From NCBI RefSeq assembly GCF_012863495.1, contig NZ_JAAVJL010000001.1:2414001-2478000 (forward strand): a DNA stretch of 64,000 nucleotides, in the 5' to 3' direction. Positions 34,440-44,397 of the stretch are shown here, piece by piece. Made by a program: the position numbers and the translations under genes. The stretch is from Pseudanabaena yagii GIHE-NHR1. Lineage in GTDB: Bacteria; Cyanobacteriota; Cyanobacteriia; Pseudanabaenales; Pseudanabaenaceae. The first letter of the stretch is position 1. Every line of letters begins with the position of its first letter. The notes beneath the pieces are model-generated. The model was given only the letters and a program-made list of their open reading frames with translations, did not search any database and had not been told where the DNA came from.

Positions 34440-35291
34440 ATGGTTTTACCGATCGCTATTTGTATATCTTTCTTGGTAGGCGCATACTTTGGTAGATATT
34501 TCGCCCAAAAAGGTCTAACTGCCAACAACGCTTTGCAGCAGCATCAAAAGCAAGTTTACTTACTTAGTTGCATCACTCTTGGAATCATTACATTGATCGC
34601 CATTTTGATGACATCTGGCAGAAATATTCCTTGGGTTCCTGCTTTTATTTCACTTTATCTGGGAGCTTATGCATGGCAAGGTATTTTGCTCATCTGTATC
34701 TTTTGTATGGGACTAATGCTTTTGCTAGAAATACCTGCTTGGAAAGACCGACAGCGACTACAGCAGTTAATTCTTTTTCTAGTCATTAGTATTTCATCAG
34801 TGCTGTTGTTGATTTATCAAAATTTACCGATTACTGATTTGATTGAATCTCCCCGAATTTTAAAGGGAATAGTATTGCAGACGACTCCCTATAGTTGTGC
34901 TGCCGCTACAATTGCGACATTGTCACGCCAGTTCAATCCTGCACTAGACACTACAGAGTTGGATGTTGTTAAGCTTGCAGGAACGAGTCGCCAAGGCACT
35001 AATATCCTCTCAGAAATTCAAGCAATGGAGAAATTGGGGCTTGCACCTCAGTATGAACGGAACTTGACGATCGCAGATTTAGTAAAGCGCCGCCAAATGG
35101 CAGTTTTGCATGTGATGGAGCCAGTATCGGGTACAAGAATTCAACATGCGATCGCGTTATTGGCGATCGACCCCGTTAAGGAAAAAATAACTGTGGCGAA
35201 TCCCTTATACGGAATCCAAGATAAAAAATTCATTGACATGAAAGACTATTGGCTCGAAGACGCTATTTTTGTGACAGCATCACAAAAATGA
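34440..35291 (+). CDS. Membrane-anchored C39-like cysteine peptidase
   Basis: 283 residues. Four TMs in the first 128 residues, then a C39-like domain: Gln147 and Cys153 in VLQTTPYSCAAATIATLSR, His236 in RIQHAIALLAID, Asn254 in VANPLYG, i.e. the oxyanion Gln and Cys-His-Asn/Asp triad order of the family. Such domains cleave double-glycine leaders when fused to ABC exporters, but this one has no ATPase and is fused to its own membrane part. The 3' end overlaps the convergent kinase gene by 12 bases. Confidence 0.82.
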   Translation: MVLPIAICISFLVGAYFGRYFAQKGLTANNALQQHQKQVYLLSCITLGIITLIAILMTSGRNIPWVPAFISLYLGAYAWQGILLICIFCMGLMLLLEIPAWKDRQRLQQLILFLVISISSVLLLIYQNLPITDLIESPRILKGIVLQTTPYSCAAATIATLSRQFNPALDTTELDVVKLAGTSRQGTNILSEIQAMEKLGLAPQYERNLTIADLVKRRQMAVLHVMEPVSGTRIQHAIALLAIDPVKEKITVANPLYGIQDKKFIDMKDYWLEDAIFVTASQK

Positions 35292-35969
35292 TTGTAATAC
35301 ATAGCTTAAAGCTGCACTAGATAAGGGAACTGAGAGATTATCTGTGCCTCCGGGGGAATAGGCTTCGAGTAAAGCCGCGATCGCGGCAACAGGTATTGCT
35401 ACACCCAGATCTCTAGGTTGAATACCGTGAGTAATACCAAAAATACCAAGAATTACGATCAAGCTTGTGGCAAACATGGCAAAGGAGCCTTCATAACTAC
35501 GTTTATTGCCCAAATGCACAAAGATATGTGTACCAAATCTTTTACCAATTAGTGCTGCCATCCCATCCCCCCAAGACATCACCATCGCGCCAATTACTGC
35601 ATATTGAGGATAGTTCTCCCAGAGCAGAGTTACTAAAATTGTGATACTAAGCGCGTAGTAAAACACCCCATAGGTTTTGCGCCCCACATCATCGAGCATC
35701 GGCAAAATATTAATGCGGTGAGATGCTAGGGCGATCGCGCTAAATGTCACACCTGCGGTAATACATAACCATGTAGGGATATGTAACCACCATGAGATCA
35801 GTAATACATTGCCCGTACCGATATGCACAACCTTGCGAACTAATTCAGGATCTTGCTTGAGGCGATGCAAGATTTCTGAAGTCAGAAATACTAGACCAAG
35901 CCAAGTTAAGACTGCACCAATTTGGATTGCCAGAGTAGTTGTCTGAGAAATATCGCTAGTTATGGGCAT
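35280..35969 (-). CDS. Phytol/polyprenol kinase family protein (VTE5/DGK1-like)
   Basis: 229 residues, about seven TMs. RKVVHIGTGNVLLISWW and MSWGDGMAALIGKRFG...KRSYEGSFAMFATS are the conserved CTP-dependent kinase motifs of the CDP-diglyceride-synthase-like superfamily that includes VTE5 phytol kinase. In cyanobacteria such proteins recycle phytol from chlorophyll for tocopherol; dolichol- or diacylglycerol-kinase activity is the alternative. ATG at 35969. Confidence 0.85.
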   Translation of the reverse strand: MPITSDISQTTTLAIQIGAVLTWLGLVFLTSEILHRLKQDPELVRKVVHIGTGNVLLISWWLHIPTWLCITAGVTFSAIALASHRINILPMLDDVGRKTYGVFYYALSITILVTLLWENYPQYAVIGAMVMSWGDGMAALIGKRFGTHIFVHLGNKRSYEGSFAMFATSLIVILGIFGITHGIQPRDLGVAIPVAAIAALLEAYSPGGTDNLSVPLSSAALSYVLQSFL

Positions 35970-36108
35970 AGGACAAACAGCAAATAAGCGTGTAATTGCT
36001 TATGGTATCGCAACTTCTAGGCACAATTTTAGGTATATATAGCGTTTCCCAGTTTTGTGAAGTACGGTTTTGTTTTCCCACCTTCGACGGAAAAACAAAC
36101 CTCTATAA

Positions 36109-37854
36109 CTAGCCTACTAGTGCTGCAATCAATGAGGTAGCATCTTCAGCATTAATTGGGCGCGAAAATAAAAAGCCTTGTCCATAGTCACAATCAAGGG
36201 AACGTAAAATTTCTACGTGAATTTCTTTCTCTAAACCTTCAGCAACTACCTTCAGACCTAATCGCTTCGCTAATTCAATAATTGTGGAAGTAATTTCTAG
36301 ATTAGTTTGATTAGTTTCAATATTCTGAATAAAGGAGCGATCTATTTTTAAAGTGGTGAGCGGTAGAGATTGAAGATAGGATAGAGAGGAATAGCCTGTT
36401 CCGAAATCATCAATCGATAAACCAATGCGGCGTTCACGCAAATCGCGCAAAATATCAAAAGCTTCACGAATATTCTCCATCAATACAGTTTCTGTAATCT
36501 CAAGAACTAAGTTCTCACCACTGATGCCAGCATCCTTGAGATTTTGATCAATATTTTTCAGTAATGTGGGGCTGACTAATTGCAATCCTGATAAATTAAC
36601 ACTCATTTTGGCAGGACAGGCAACACCAAATAGTTTTTGCCATCTTCCCATCTGTTGACAAGCTTCTTCGAGAACCCAGTTTCCTAAACGGACAATCAAT
36701 CCCGTTTCCTCCGCTAAGGGAATGAATTTAAGAGGAGAGATCCATCCTTGGGTGGGATGTTGCCAGCGCACTAGAGCCTCAAAGCCAATTAAATTATCTG
36801 TACTGAGTAAAAAGATGGGCTGATAATGAACTTGTAAAAGTTGGGATTTAATCGCTTCTTGGAGATTTATTTCGAGATTTAATCTCTGCAAAGCAATCTG
36901 CTGCATATTCGTGTCAAAGAAGACGGTGCGCGTTCCTGAACCCTGTTTGGCATAGTGGCTGGCAGTATCAGCAGCACGTAGAATATCTTCAGGTTGATCA
37001 TAGGGAAGATCACTCGTCGCAATTCCCACATGAATTAAGGAAGATATCGTAATTTCATCTAATTGAATGGGAGTTTCAAAGAGTTGATGTAATTGTTTGA
37101 TATAAACTAATAAGCTCGTAGGGGTTTCTAGTTCCTGAAATAAAATTGCAAATTCATTATTTTCTAGACGCGCAACTACTTTAGCTGGAACTTCCCAACG
37201 CTCTAATCGACGCGCAACTTCGATTAATAGGCGATCGCTTAAAGCGTGACCAAATCCAGATTTAATAATCGAATATCTGGCTACATCTAGAGTTAATAGG
37301 GCAAAGGAACTACCTTGAGCTTGTTTTCGAGCAATATTCTTCGCAATTTTTTGGATTAGCCCATTACGATTAGGCATCCCCGTTAATTGATCGTAAAAGA
37401 CTAAATTATGCAGTTTATCCAATGCTTCTTGCAGTTTCTGCTCCTGCTCTTGCAATTGGTGGACAACTTCTAAGGTTTTATTAATGGTAATTTCGAGGTC
37501 TTCAAAATCAATTGGTTTTGTTAAAAAATCAAATGCCCCACAGTTCATTGCTGTCCGAATGTTTTTCATATCCCCATAGGCAGAAACGACGACTGCCTTA
37601 AGTGGGCGATCGAACTCGGATAAGTTGGATAATAACGTCAAGCCATCCATTTCTGGCATTCTGATATCCGTAAGAATCACATCGATCGCGTCAGAGTTAC
37701 GTAAAATTTGCAGTGCTTCTAGACCATTTTGGGCAAATTGAAAAGAAAGCTCTCCCGTTTGAATTTTTTTTCTAAACCGTTGTTGCATGAGACGTTGAAC
37801 CTCAATCTCATCATCAACCACCAAAATCAGGTTTGACTTGTTTGTATTTTTCAT
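36109..37854 (-). CDS. REC-GGDEF-EAL protein, probable c-di-GMP phosphodiesterase
   Basis: 581 residues. Receiver 8-130 with Asp63 in [11 protein letters not shown]; a coiled coil; GGDEF domain 152-310 in which the signature reads ENNEF (231-235), so cyclase activity is lost; EAL domain 330-575 with EALVRWQHP (359-367), NLSGLQL, LEITETV, IDDFGTGYSSL, LKIDRSFI, VAEGLE and YGQGFLF, i.e. all metal and catalytic residues kept. It should degrade c-di-GMP, with the degenerate GGDEF perhaps sensing GTP. Its receiver is a close paralogue of the one in the hybrid kinase at 50517. Confidence 0.93.
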   Translation of the reverse strand: MKNTNKSNLILVVDDEIEVQRLMQQRFRKKIQTGELSFQFAQNGLEALQILRNSDAIDVILTDIRMPEMDGLTLLSNLSEFDRPLKAVVVSAYGDMKNIRTAMNCGAFDFLTKPIDFEDLEITINKTLEVVHQLQEQEQKLQEALDKLHNLVFYDQLTGMPNRNGLIQKIAKNIARKQAQGSSFALLTLDVARYSIIKSGFGHALSDRLLIEVARRLERWEVPAKVVARLENNEFAILFQELETPTSLLVYIKQLHQLFETPIQLDEITISSLIHVGIATSDLPYDQPEDILRAADTASHYAKQGSGTRTVFFDTNMQQIALQRLNLEINLQEAIKSQLLQVHYQPIFLLSTDNLIGFEALVRWQHPTQGWISPLKFIPLAEETGLIVRLGNWVLEEACQQMGRWQKLFGVACPAKMSVNLSGLQLVSPTLLKNIDQNLKDAGISGENLVLEITETVLMENIREAFDILRDLRERRIGLSIDDFGTGYSSLSYLQSLPLTTLKIDRSFIQNIETNQTNLEITSTIIELAKRLGLKVVAEGLEKEIHVEILRSLDCDYGQGFLFSRPINAEDATSLIAALVG

Positions 37855-37949
37855 AAATTCAGTAAAGACTTATTCTAAGCACCCCACCAACACAACTATA
37901 TAGCAAGCCTTGGTTAGTTTTAATCCCATCCTTGGTAGTAAATTGCAGT

Positions 37950-40900
37950 TTAATTAAACCCCGTCATAACTAACGGTATTGTGACAATAGTTTCGGTAAA
38001 TTCGCCAAGATTGCTATTAACCTTTAAGTCTCCTTGATGTTGCTTCACGATAATGTCATGGGTGAGCGATAGCCCCAGTCCTGTACCTGAGCCAGGTGGT
38101 TTAGTAGTAAAGAAGGGGTCAAGAATTCTCGACTGAATTTTGGGATCAATTCCACAACCATTATCACGAATATGAATTTCTACCCTATTACCTACTAATT
38201 GGGTCGCAATCATCAGCTTAGGGACATAGACGGAACCATCTCTATTGTTCGCAAAATTTTGTTTTTTACCCCACATGGCATCACAGGCATTGTCAATTAA
38301 GTTAATGAAAGCTCGGATTAGATTATTAGGAATTACTTCCACAAGTCCGATTTCTGGGGCATATTTAGTCTCAATGACGGTTTGGAAACTACTATGCTGC
38401 AATTCTTTACTCTGATAGGCTAGTTTCAAGGCTTCATTGAGTAGATCATGTAGTAAGGTCGGATGCATAGTAGTTTGCTCGTTTTCGGTACGGGCATGTT
38501 GCATCATGCTTGTAATAATCTTGTCTGCCCTTTGGCTATGGTCACGGATGGTGGTCGCGTTTTCTTGCAAATCTGCAATTAATGCTTCGATGAGTTGATT
38601 GTTTTCAGAGGTGTGAGATTGCATCACTGGTTGCAAGATCTCCATGAGATCTTGTGTCAGCTCGATGGAACCTTCAGCATAGTTTTTAACAAAGTTAAGA
38701 GGATTGCGAATTTCATGGGCAATCCCAGCCGTGAGCGTACCAAGGGAGACTAGTTTCTCTTGGGCAAGAATCCGCTCTTGAGCAACTTGCAGTTCAGTGG
38801 TTCTCTCCTCTACCCGTTGTTCAAGAGTTTGTGAATATGCACCTAATTGTTGGTTTGCTTGTTCCAGTTCGATATTCAACTGCGATAAGTTTTGTAAGAG
38901 ATGCTCGCGTTCTAATTCTGCATGTTTGCGATCGCTAATATCTTCGACGACACCGATTAGTTGTCGGTTCGGATTCTGATGAATGATGCCCCATACCGCA
39001 ATCCAACGTAGTTCGCCATCTAGCCGCCGAATCCGATATTCAATTTGGTAGGGTGCTCCTGTGGAAAAGGTATGATCGATTGCTTGAACTACCCGATCGT
39101 AGTCATCGGGATAGACCATCGCCAGAAATGTATCGCGATCGCCGGGGAAAGTCCCGGGGACAAAGCCAAAAACTTCCTGAGCACGATCTGACCAAAAGAG
39201 CTGTCCCGTTTGGAGATTGCAGCCCCAACAGCCCATTTGAGCGGCATCAAGGGCTAGTTGGAGTCGCAGTCTTTCTTCCTGAAGTTTGCTCTCAGCAAGT
39301 TTGCGATCGCTAATATCTTGAACTACTCCGAGTAGATATTCAGGACTGCCATCAAATTTATGAACTAGAGATACATTCAAGTTTGTCCAAATAATGTGAC
39401 CATCTTTATGGATATAGCACTTTTCTATAAAAAATGCTTGTATTTCACCTGTTAAAAGCTTATTAATCTGCTCCTCATCTTTGGCAAAGTCATCAGGACC
39501 ACTAATTTCCCTAAGAGATTTAGATAATAGTTCTGTTTCTGTGTAGCCGAGAATATCACATAATTTCTGGTTTACATTGGCGAAATAGCCATTTAAATCA
39601 ACTTGTCCAATGCCTACAGCAGCTTGCTCAAAGGCAGCCCGAAAACGTTCTTCACTAACTATTAGAGCAGATTCCACCTGTTTGCGCTCGGTGATATCTT
39701 CAGAAATACAGATTAAATAATCAGGCTGCCCCTGCTCATCAAAAACAGGCACTTTGATCGTATGTAAGATTCTTCTACCAAGGGTCAGGCTATCAATTGG
39801 TTCTTCAGGAATATCCTCTGTTTGACCAAATAGAAAGGAATTGCGATCTTTCGCATGAAAGAAATCAGATTGTTCTTTAGGGAAAAAGTCATAAACTGAT
39901 TTACCAATGGCTTGCTCTTTCGTGCAGCCGAACATGATTTCACTGGTCTTATTCCATAGCAAAAACTCACCAAACTTATTGGCTTTGCCATTTTTAACAA
40001 ATAGTGCCACTGGTAAATTTTCAATAATCGCTTCGAGAAAATTCCGCGTTTGCGATAGCTCTTTTGTCCGTTCCTGTACCCGCCGTTCTAGTTCTGCATT
40101 CAGGTTTTGCAGGTCTTCCAGAGCCTGCATCCTTTCTAGCTCAGCGATCGCCCTCGCCCCAAAAATATGCAGTAACATTTCTGCATGTTTCTGATTAGAT
40201 AATGGTTGGCGATCTAGCACACAAAGTACCCCCAGTTTCTTGCCTTCTGCATTTTGCAAGGCAACACCAAGATAGCTATCGATATCTGCTCCGACTAAAT
40301 GCTCATTAAGCGAAAATAGCTGTTTTACATTTGAACAGCAATAGCTCCCTTCGCGTAGGGTCACTTCGCAAGGTGTATTCGCAATTTTGTAGACAAACTT
40401 GGATTGCAATTGTTGATCGGCATACCATGCAAGTGTTTCTAAACAATCGCCAACCTGTTTGTCCAGATAAACATGGGAAACTCCAAGGGCGATCGCAATT
40501 TGTTTAACGAGTTCAGGGAAAAACTCTTTGCCTGTAACGTAAGCAGTGCCATGCAACAAGCTTTGTAGTGCTAAGTCTGCTTGTTTGCGATCGGTAATAT
40601 CAATTGCAATGCCAGCCGTTCCAATTGACTCATTGGATTCATCAATCACTGGTGCTTTAAATGTCTCGAGCCATTTTACTTTCCCCTCGGCGGTAACTAG
40701 TCTTTCTTCAAGCTGTTTACGTTGCCTAGATTGCATGACATCCAGATCGTCACGACGATAGGACTCTGCTAACTCAGGAGTCCAGATATCTAGATCAGTC
40801 AGTCCAACCAATTGAGCAGGCTCATAGCCACAGGATTGAGCAAATGGCTGATTAACCGCCAAAAATCGCCCATCTAGATCTTTCAGCCATGCAATATGGG

Positions 40901-42614
40901 GAATATTGTTAATCAGGGAGTAAACCTGTCGTGATTTGGTGTCTGAGATCTTTTTACTGACTTTGAGTGCGCGTTCGGACTGTTTGCGATCGCTAATATC
41001 ACGACCTACAATCAGCACATCATTGTCACTGCAAACTACAACTCGACATTCCTCAGTTTGCAATGCACCATCCACCCAAAGTTCTTGCTCATAGATTTGC
41101 ATTTTTTTAGTTGCAAGGGCTGCATGTATTGCATTCATTCGTCTTGCTGCCAAATCAGGAGGTAAACTTTCCTCTATTTTTGTACCTATCAGCTTTTGAG
41201 CATCTCCTAACACCTTAAACGTATCAGTTGAGATGAAATCAAGGTATACGCCATCTCGACTAACGCGCATAATCAAATCGGGCAAAGCATTGATCAAAGC
41301 TCTCTGTTTGGCTTCAATTTGGCGCAAAGCTTCTTCAACTTGTTTACGATTAGTAATATCTAGTACTGAACCGATAAATCCTATTAATTCCCCATGAATA
41401 TCGCGTTCAGGAACCGCTTGAACAAACATCCATTTAATAGAACCATCAGGATAAATATAGCGATGCTCGACTTCATATTCCGTATCACAGCCTAAATTCG
41501 ATAGTTCGATAAAATTGTTCCAAGCCGCAGACATCTGATCTCGATCATCAGGATGCAGATTCTTAGTCCATCCTTCACCAAGGTTGTCCTCTAAACTTAA
41601 GCCTGTAATTTCGAGGGTTTTAGCATTAGCATAAGTGGAAACTCCCTGAGCATCATAATGAAAAATGCCAATAGGACTAATTTCTGATAGCAACCGATAA
41701 CGCTCTTCACTTTCTTGGAGAGCATTTTCAGTACGAATGCGATCGCTAATAATTTCACCAAAGATAATAACGCCAGCAACATTATCATCATCGTCATACC
41801 AAGGCAGGACTTCCCACCGTAGCCATTCCTCTCTACCATCAGGGAGAATGCAATGATCTTTTTCATTTCGCGTTACAACTCCCTGTAGTCCCCTTTGATG
41901 TGCCTCGCGCCATGAATCAGAAATATTAGAAAAAAGATCGTAATGACATTTGCCAATAATCGAGCCGTCTAATTCATTTGATCGCTCCATTAATTGATAA
42001 TCATTAATCCAACGATGGCTAGCGATCACATAGTTCATGTGGCGATCGAACATTGCCACACCCACAGGTGTATGTTCGATAAATAAACGTAATTGCCTCT
42101 CATTTTGACGTAGTTGCTGCGTACGTTCCTGTATCTGTTGTTCTAAACTCGCATTCAACCTTTCTAGCTCACGATTGGCTTGTTCTAGTTCTAGTTGCTT
42201 TTGGGTAAGTTGTTGTTCTTTGTGATAGCATCGCAAAGCCTCTGTCACCGTGAGTTGCAGATCAATCTCATTCCAAGGCTTTGACATAAAGCGATAGAGA
42301 TTTCCGCGATTAACCACATTTCCCACATCTTCGGCGCGAGCCTCTCCTGTCAACATCACTTTTAAAATTTGAGGATGCCGCTGATGCAACTCAATGAGAA
42401 CTTGATCGCCCTTCATTCCTGGCATAATCTGATCCGCAATCACCAAGGGGATTTCTACGCCATCGTTTAAGAGTTCCTCTACTACTATTAAGGCTTCAGT
42501 CCCACTTTCAGCAATTTCGATCGCATAGTCGGGGAAATATCGCATTAACTGTGTTCGCAACGTTAACAAAACATTGCGTTCATCATCAACACAAAGGATC
42601 GTAGGAGTACTCAT
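37950..42614 (-). CDS. Large REC-multiPAS-GAF sensor histidine kinase
   Basis: 1554 residues. N-terminal receiver with Asp61 (VIADQIMPGMKG); Gln/Glu-rich coiled coil; about four PAS/PAC units (RLFIEHTPVGVAMFD, YRLLSEISPIGIFHYD, ALINALPDLIMRV, YSLINNIPHIAWL); a GAF domain around 690-835 (YCCSNVKQLFSLNE); three more PAS/PAC units; then a HisKA with LVSLGTLTAGIAHEIRNPLN and an ATPase with NLIDNACDAM, DNGCGID and PGSGTGLGLSLTHD. No C-terminal receiver or TM, so it is a soluble multi-input kinase. Downstream of the REC-EAL gene start by 95 bp, same strand, probable operon order 42614 to 36109. Confidence 0.93.
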   Translation of the reverse strand: MSTPTILCVDDERNVLLTLRTQLMRYFPDYAIEIAESGTEALIVVEELLNDGVEIPLVIADQIMPGMKGDQVLIELHQRHPQILKVMLTGEARAEDVGNVVNRGNLYRFMSKPWNEIDLQLTVTEALRCYHKEQQLTQKQLELEQANRELERLNASLEQQIQERTQQLRQNERQLRLFIEHTPVGVAMFDRHMNYVIASHRWINDYQLMERSNELDGSIIGKCHYDLFSNISDSWREAHQRGLQGVVTRNEKDHCILPDGREEWLRWEVLPWYDDDDNVAGVIIFGEIISDRIRTENALQESEERYRLLSEISPIGIFHYDAQGVSTYANAKTLEITGLSLEDNLGEGWTKNLHPDDRDQMSAAWNNFIELSNLGCDTEYEVEHRYIYPDGSIKWMFVQAVPERDIHGELIGFIGSVLDITNRKQVEEALRQIEAKQRALINALPDLIMRVSRDGVYLDFISTDTFKVLGDAQKLIGTKIEESLPPDLAARRMNAIHAALATKKMQIYEQELWVDGALQTEECRVVVCSDNDVLIVGRDISDRKQSERALKVSKKISDTKSRQVYSLINNIPHIAWLKDLDGRFLAVNQPFAQSCGYEPAQLVGLTDLDIWTPELAESYRRDDLDVMQSRQRKQLEERLVTAEGKVKWLETFKAPVIDESNESIGTAGIAIDITDRKQADLALQSLLHGTAYVTGKEFFPELVKQIAIALGVSHVYLDKQVGDCLETLAWYADQQLQSKFVYKIANTPCEVTLREGSYCCSNVKQLFSLNEHLVGADIDSYLGVALQNAEGKKLGVLCVLDRQPLSNQKHAEMLLHIFGARAIAELERMQALEDLQNLNAELERRVQERTKELSQTRNFLEAIIENLPVALFVKNGKANKFGEFLLWNKTSEIMFGCTKEQAIGKSVYDFFPKEQSDFFHAKDRNSFLFGQTEDIPEEPIDSLTLGRRILHTIKVPVFDEQGQPDYLICISEDITERKQVESALIVSEERFRAAFEQAAVGIGQVDLNGYFANVNQKLCDILGYTETELLSKSLREISGPDDFAKDEEQINKLLTGEIQAFFIEKCYIHKDGHIIWTNLNVSLVHKFDGSPEYLLGVVQDISDRKLAESKLQEERLRLQLALDAAQMGCWGCNLQTGQLFWSDRAQEVFGFVPGTFPGDRDTFLAMVYPDDYDRVVQAIDHTFSTGAPYQIEYRIRRLDGELRWIAVWGIIHQNPNRQLIGVVEDISDRKHAELEREHLLQNLSQLNIELEQANQQLGAYSQTLEQRVEERTTELQVAQERILAQEKLVSLGTLTAGIAHEIRNPLNFVKNYAEGSIELTQDLMEILQPVMQSHTSENNQLIEALIADLQENATTIRDHSQRADKIITSMMQHARTENEQTTMHPTLLHDLLNEALKLAYQSKELQHSSFQTVIETKYAPEIGLVEVIPNNLIRAFINLIDNACDAMWGKKQNFANNRDGSVYVPKLMIATQLVGNRVEIHIRDNGCGIDPKIQSRILDPFFTTKPPGSGTGLGLSLTHDIIVKQHQGDLKVNSNLGEFTETIVTIPLVMTGFN

Positions 42615-42674
42615 AGGTAATTTGGCGATAAGAATTTTTATGGAATTAAGTGGGTGATAGGCGGGTTCCCATAG

Positions 42675-44195
42675 TTATGGCGATCGCGGCTCTAATAGCA
42701 ATAGGGGCAATCTTACTGTGAAGATCGTCTGACCAACTTGGCTATGCACGAAAATTTCACCTAAATGCTTATGTACAATCTGACGCACAATATCTAGACC
42801 CAAGCCACTACCCTCACCACGTGACTTCGTAGTAAAAAATGGTTCAAAAATCTGTTCTTGTAAATCTTCAGGAATCCCCCCACCAGAATCAATGATCTTG
42901 ACTACTATATATTCGGCTTGCTGGAAGACATGAATCTCCAATTTGCCCTGCTGCCCGATCGCATAAATAGCATTATCGATCAAATTTACCCAAACTTGGG
43001 TCATCTCATCATGATTACAGAAAATGGGCGGAACTTCTTCATAATACCGATATAATTCTATATCTTGTTTAAGGCGGCTGTGGTAAAGCGTTAAGGCGAC
43101 TTCAATACTATCGATAATTGGAGTCAGACTTTTATCCTGTTCGTGGCTATGATGGCTATAGTTTTTTAGCGCAAAGACTATTTTCGCAGCCCGATCTACT
43201 TCACTTTGAATGCTATCTACACTTTGATGTTGCAAGACTAGATAATAAGCCATTTGCAAAATGTCATAACAGCGAGCATCCTGCAAAATTGATTGATAGA
43301 GACATAGGTTTTCTCTAATTTGCATATAACTGAGCTTTGAGGCAAGTTCCACCGCATCATTGAGTCCTTGGAGCATCAGTTCACTTTGGATCTGTCGCCG
43401 TAGTTGGCGTTCCTCGGTTGTAGAGAGAGCTTGATAGTTGCTAATAGCATTCTTGACTAAGGATTGAAACTCAACCTGTTGCTGTGGCGATAGGCTTTGG
43501 ATGAGCTGCGGTAGTTGTCGGAGTGAGATCTGAATGGCAGCAACCAGATTGCTCGCTGCATTACGGATTACGCTAAGTGGATTATTAATTTCATGGGCAA
43601 CGCTTGCCGTAAGTTGTCCAAGCGCCGACATTTTCTCCGATTGAATGAGTTCCTGTTGCATTGACTGCAATTCCATCAAAGTTTTGGAGAGTTCCTGAGT
43701 CCGCACTTCGACAGATCGCTCTAGGGTTTGGGAATAGTCAGCTAGTTTTTGATTTGCTAATTCCAGATCATGGGTACGCTGGGCAATTTGTTTTTCTAAA
43801 TTTTTCGTCAACTGCCGCAGTTGTAAATGGGTACGCACCCTTGCTAGCACTTCTAGCTCTTGAAAAGGCTTAGTGATGTAATCGACGGCTCCTAGCTGAA
43901 AACCTTTAGCTTTACTATCAACATCCACGAGGGAAGTCATAAAAATAACTGGAATATTCCTATATTCCTCTGTATTTTTTAGGCATTGGCAGATTTCAAA
44001 TCCATCCATCACTGGCATTTGGACATCTAGCAAAATTAAATCTGGCAAATGCAATTTCAATTGCTTAAACAGCATCTCTCCACTAGTAGCGATCGCTACC
44101 TCAAAGCCTTCATCCATTAATACATTGGAAATTACATGCAAGTTTACAGGGGTATCGTCAACGATCAAAATTACTTCAGAGCTAGAAGAGAGCAT
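42675..44195 (-). CDS. REC-histidine kinase with long dimerisation-domain insert
   Basis: 506 residues. Receiver 8-125 with Asp57 ([11 protein letters not shown]) and TKP at 108-110; coiled coil to 185; His201 in [20 protein letters not shown]; then an unusual stretch of about 120 residues ([20 protein letters not shown]..., [13 protein letters not shown]..., [19 protein letters not shown]) before the ATPase domain ([35 protein letters not shown]). The whole kinase core is clearly paralogous to the C-terminus of the Ser/Thr-kinase fusion encoded upstream, so the two may share an origin and targets. Confidence 0.93.
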   Translation of the reverse strand: MLSSSSEVILIVDDTPVNLHVISNVLMDEGFEVAIATSGEMLFKQLKLHLPDLILLDVQMPVMDGFEICQCLKNTEEYRNIPVIFMTSLVDVDSKAKGFQLGAVDYITKPFQELEVLARVRTHLQLRQLTKNLEKQIAQRTHDLELANQKLADYSQTLERSVEVRTQELSKTLMELQSMQQELIQSEKMSALGQLTASVAHEINNPLSVIRNAASNLVAAIQISLRQLPQLIQSLSPQQQVEFQSLVKNAISNYQALSTTEERQLRRQIQSELMLQGLNDAVELASKLSYMQIRENLCLYQSILQDARCYDILQMAYYLVLQHQSVDSIQSEVDRAAKIVFALKNYSHHSHEQDKSLTPIIDSIEVALTLYHSRLKQDIELYRYYEEVPPIFCNHDEMTQVWVNLIDNAIYAIGQQGKLEIHVFQQAEYIVVKIIDSGGGIPEDLQEQIFEPFFTTKSRGEGSGLGLDIVRQIVHKHLGEIFVHSQVGQTIFTVRLPLLLLEPRSP

Positions 44196-44254
44196 AGGTA
44201 AATTTTTGACTTAAATCAGATGTGACTTAAACCAGATAAGTTACCAGAAATATC

Positions 44255-44350
44255 TTAAGAAATATGTTTTTCTAACAATTGTTCTAAGGATTCTATTTGA
44301 AAATTTTTAGCTAATGGTTTATGGAAGTGCACCCCGAAGGGGTGCACTTC
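44255..44350 (-). pseudogene. Possible receiver-domain C-terminal remnant
   Basis: A 32-codon frame (ATG 44350, TAA 44255) ends FHKPLAKNFQIESLEQLLEK, which looks like the K-P-x motif and last helix of a response regulator receiver. Its 5' part lies inside the hairpin 44316-44358. No more of a receiver is visible upstream. Chance or a decayed gene end cannot be told apart by eye. Confidence 0.3.
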
Positions 44351-44358
44351 CATAAACC
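44316..44358. terminator. 20-bp perfect hairpin downstream of the fusion kinase
   Basis: Arms 44316-44335 and 44339-44358, loop GAA, 40 bases beyond the stop at 44398 on the minus strand. Without a clear T-tract. Confidence 0.6.
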
Positions 44359-44397
44359 CAAAAATCTCTTGGTTTGGGGTTGCGGCGCAAATCGTCA

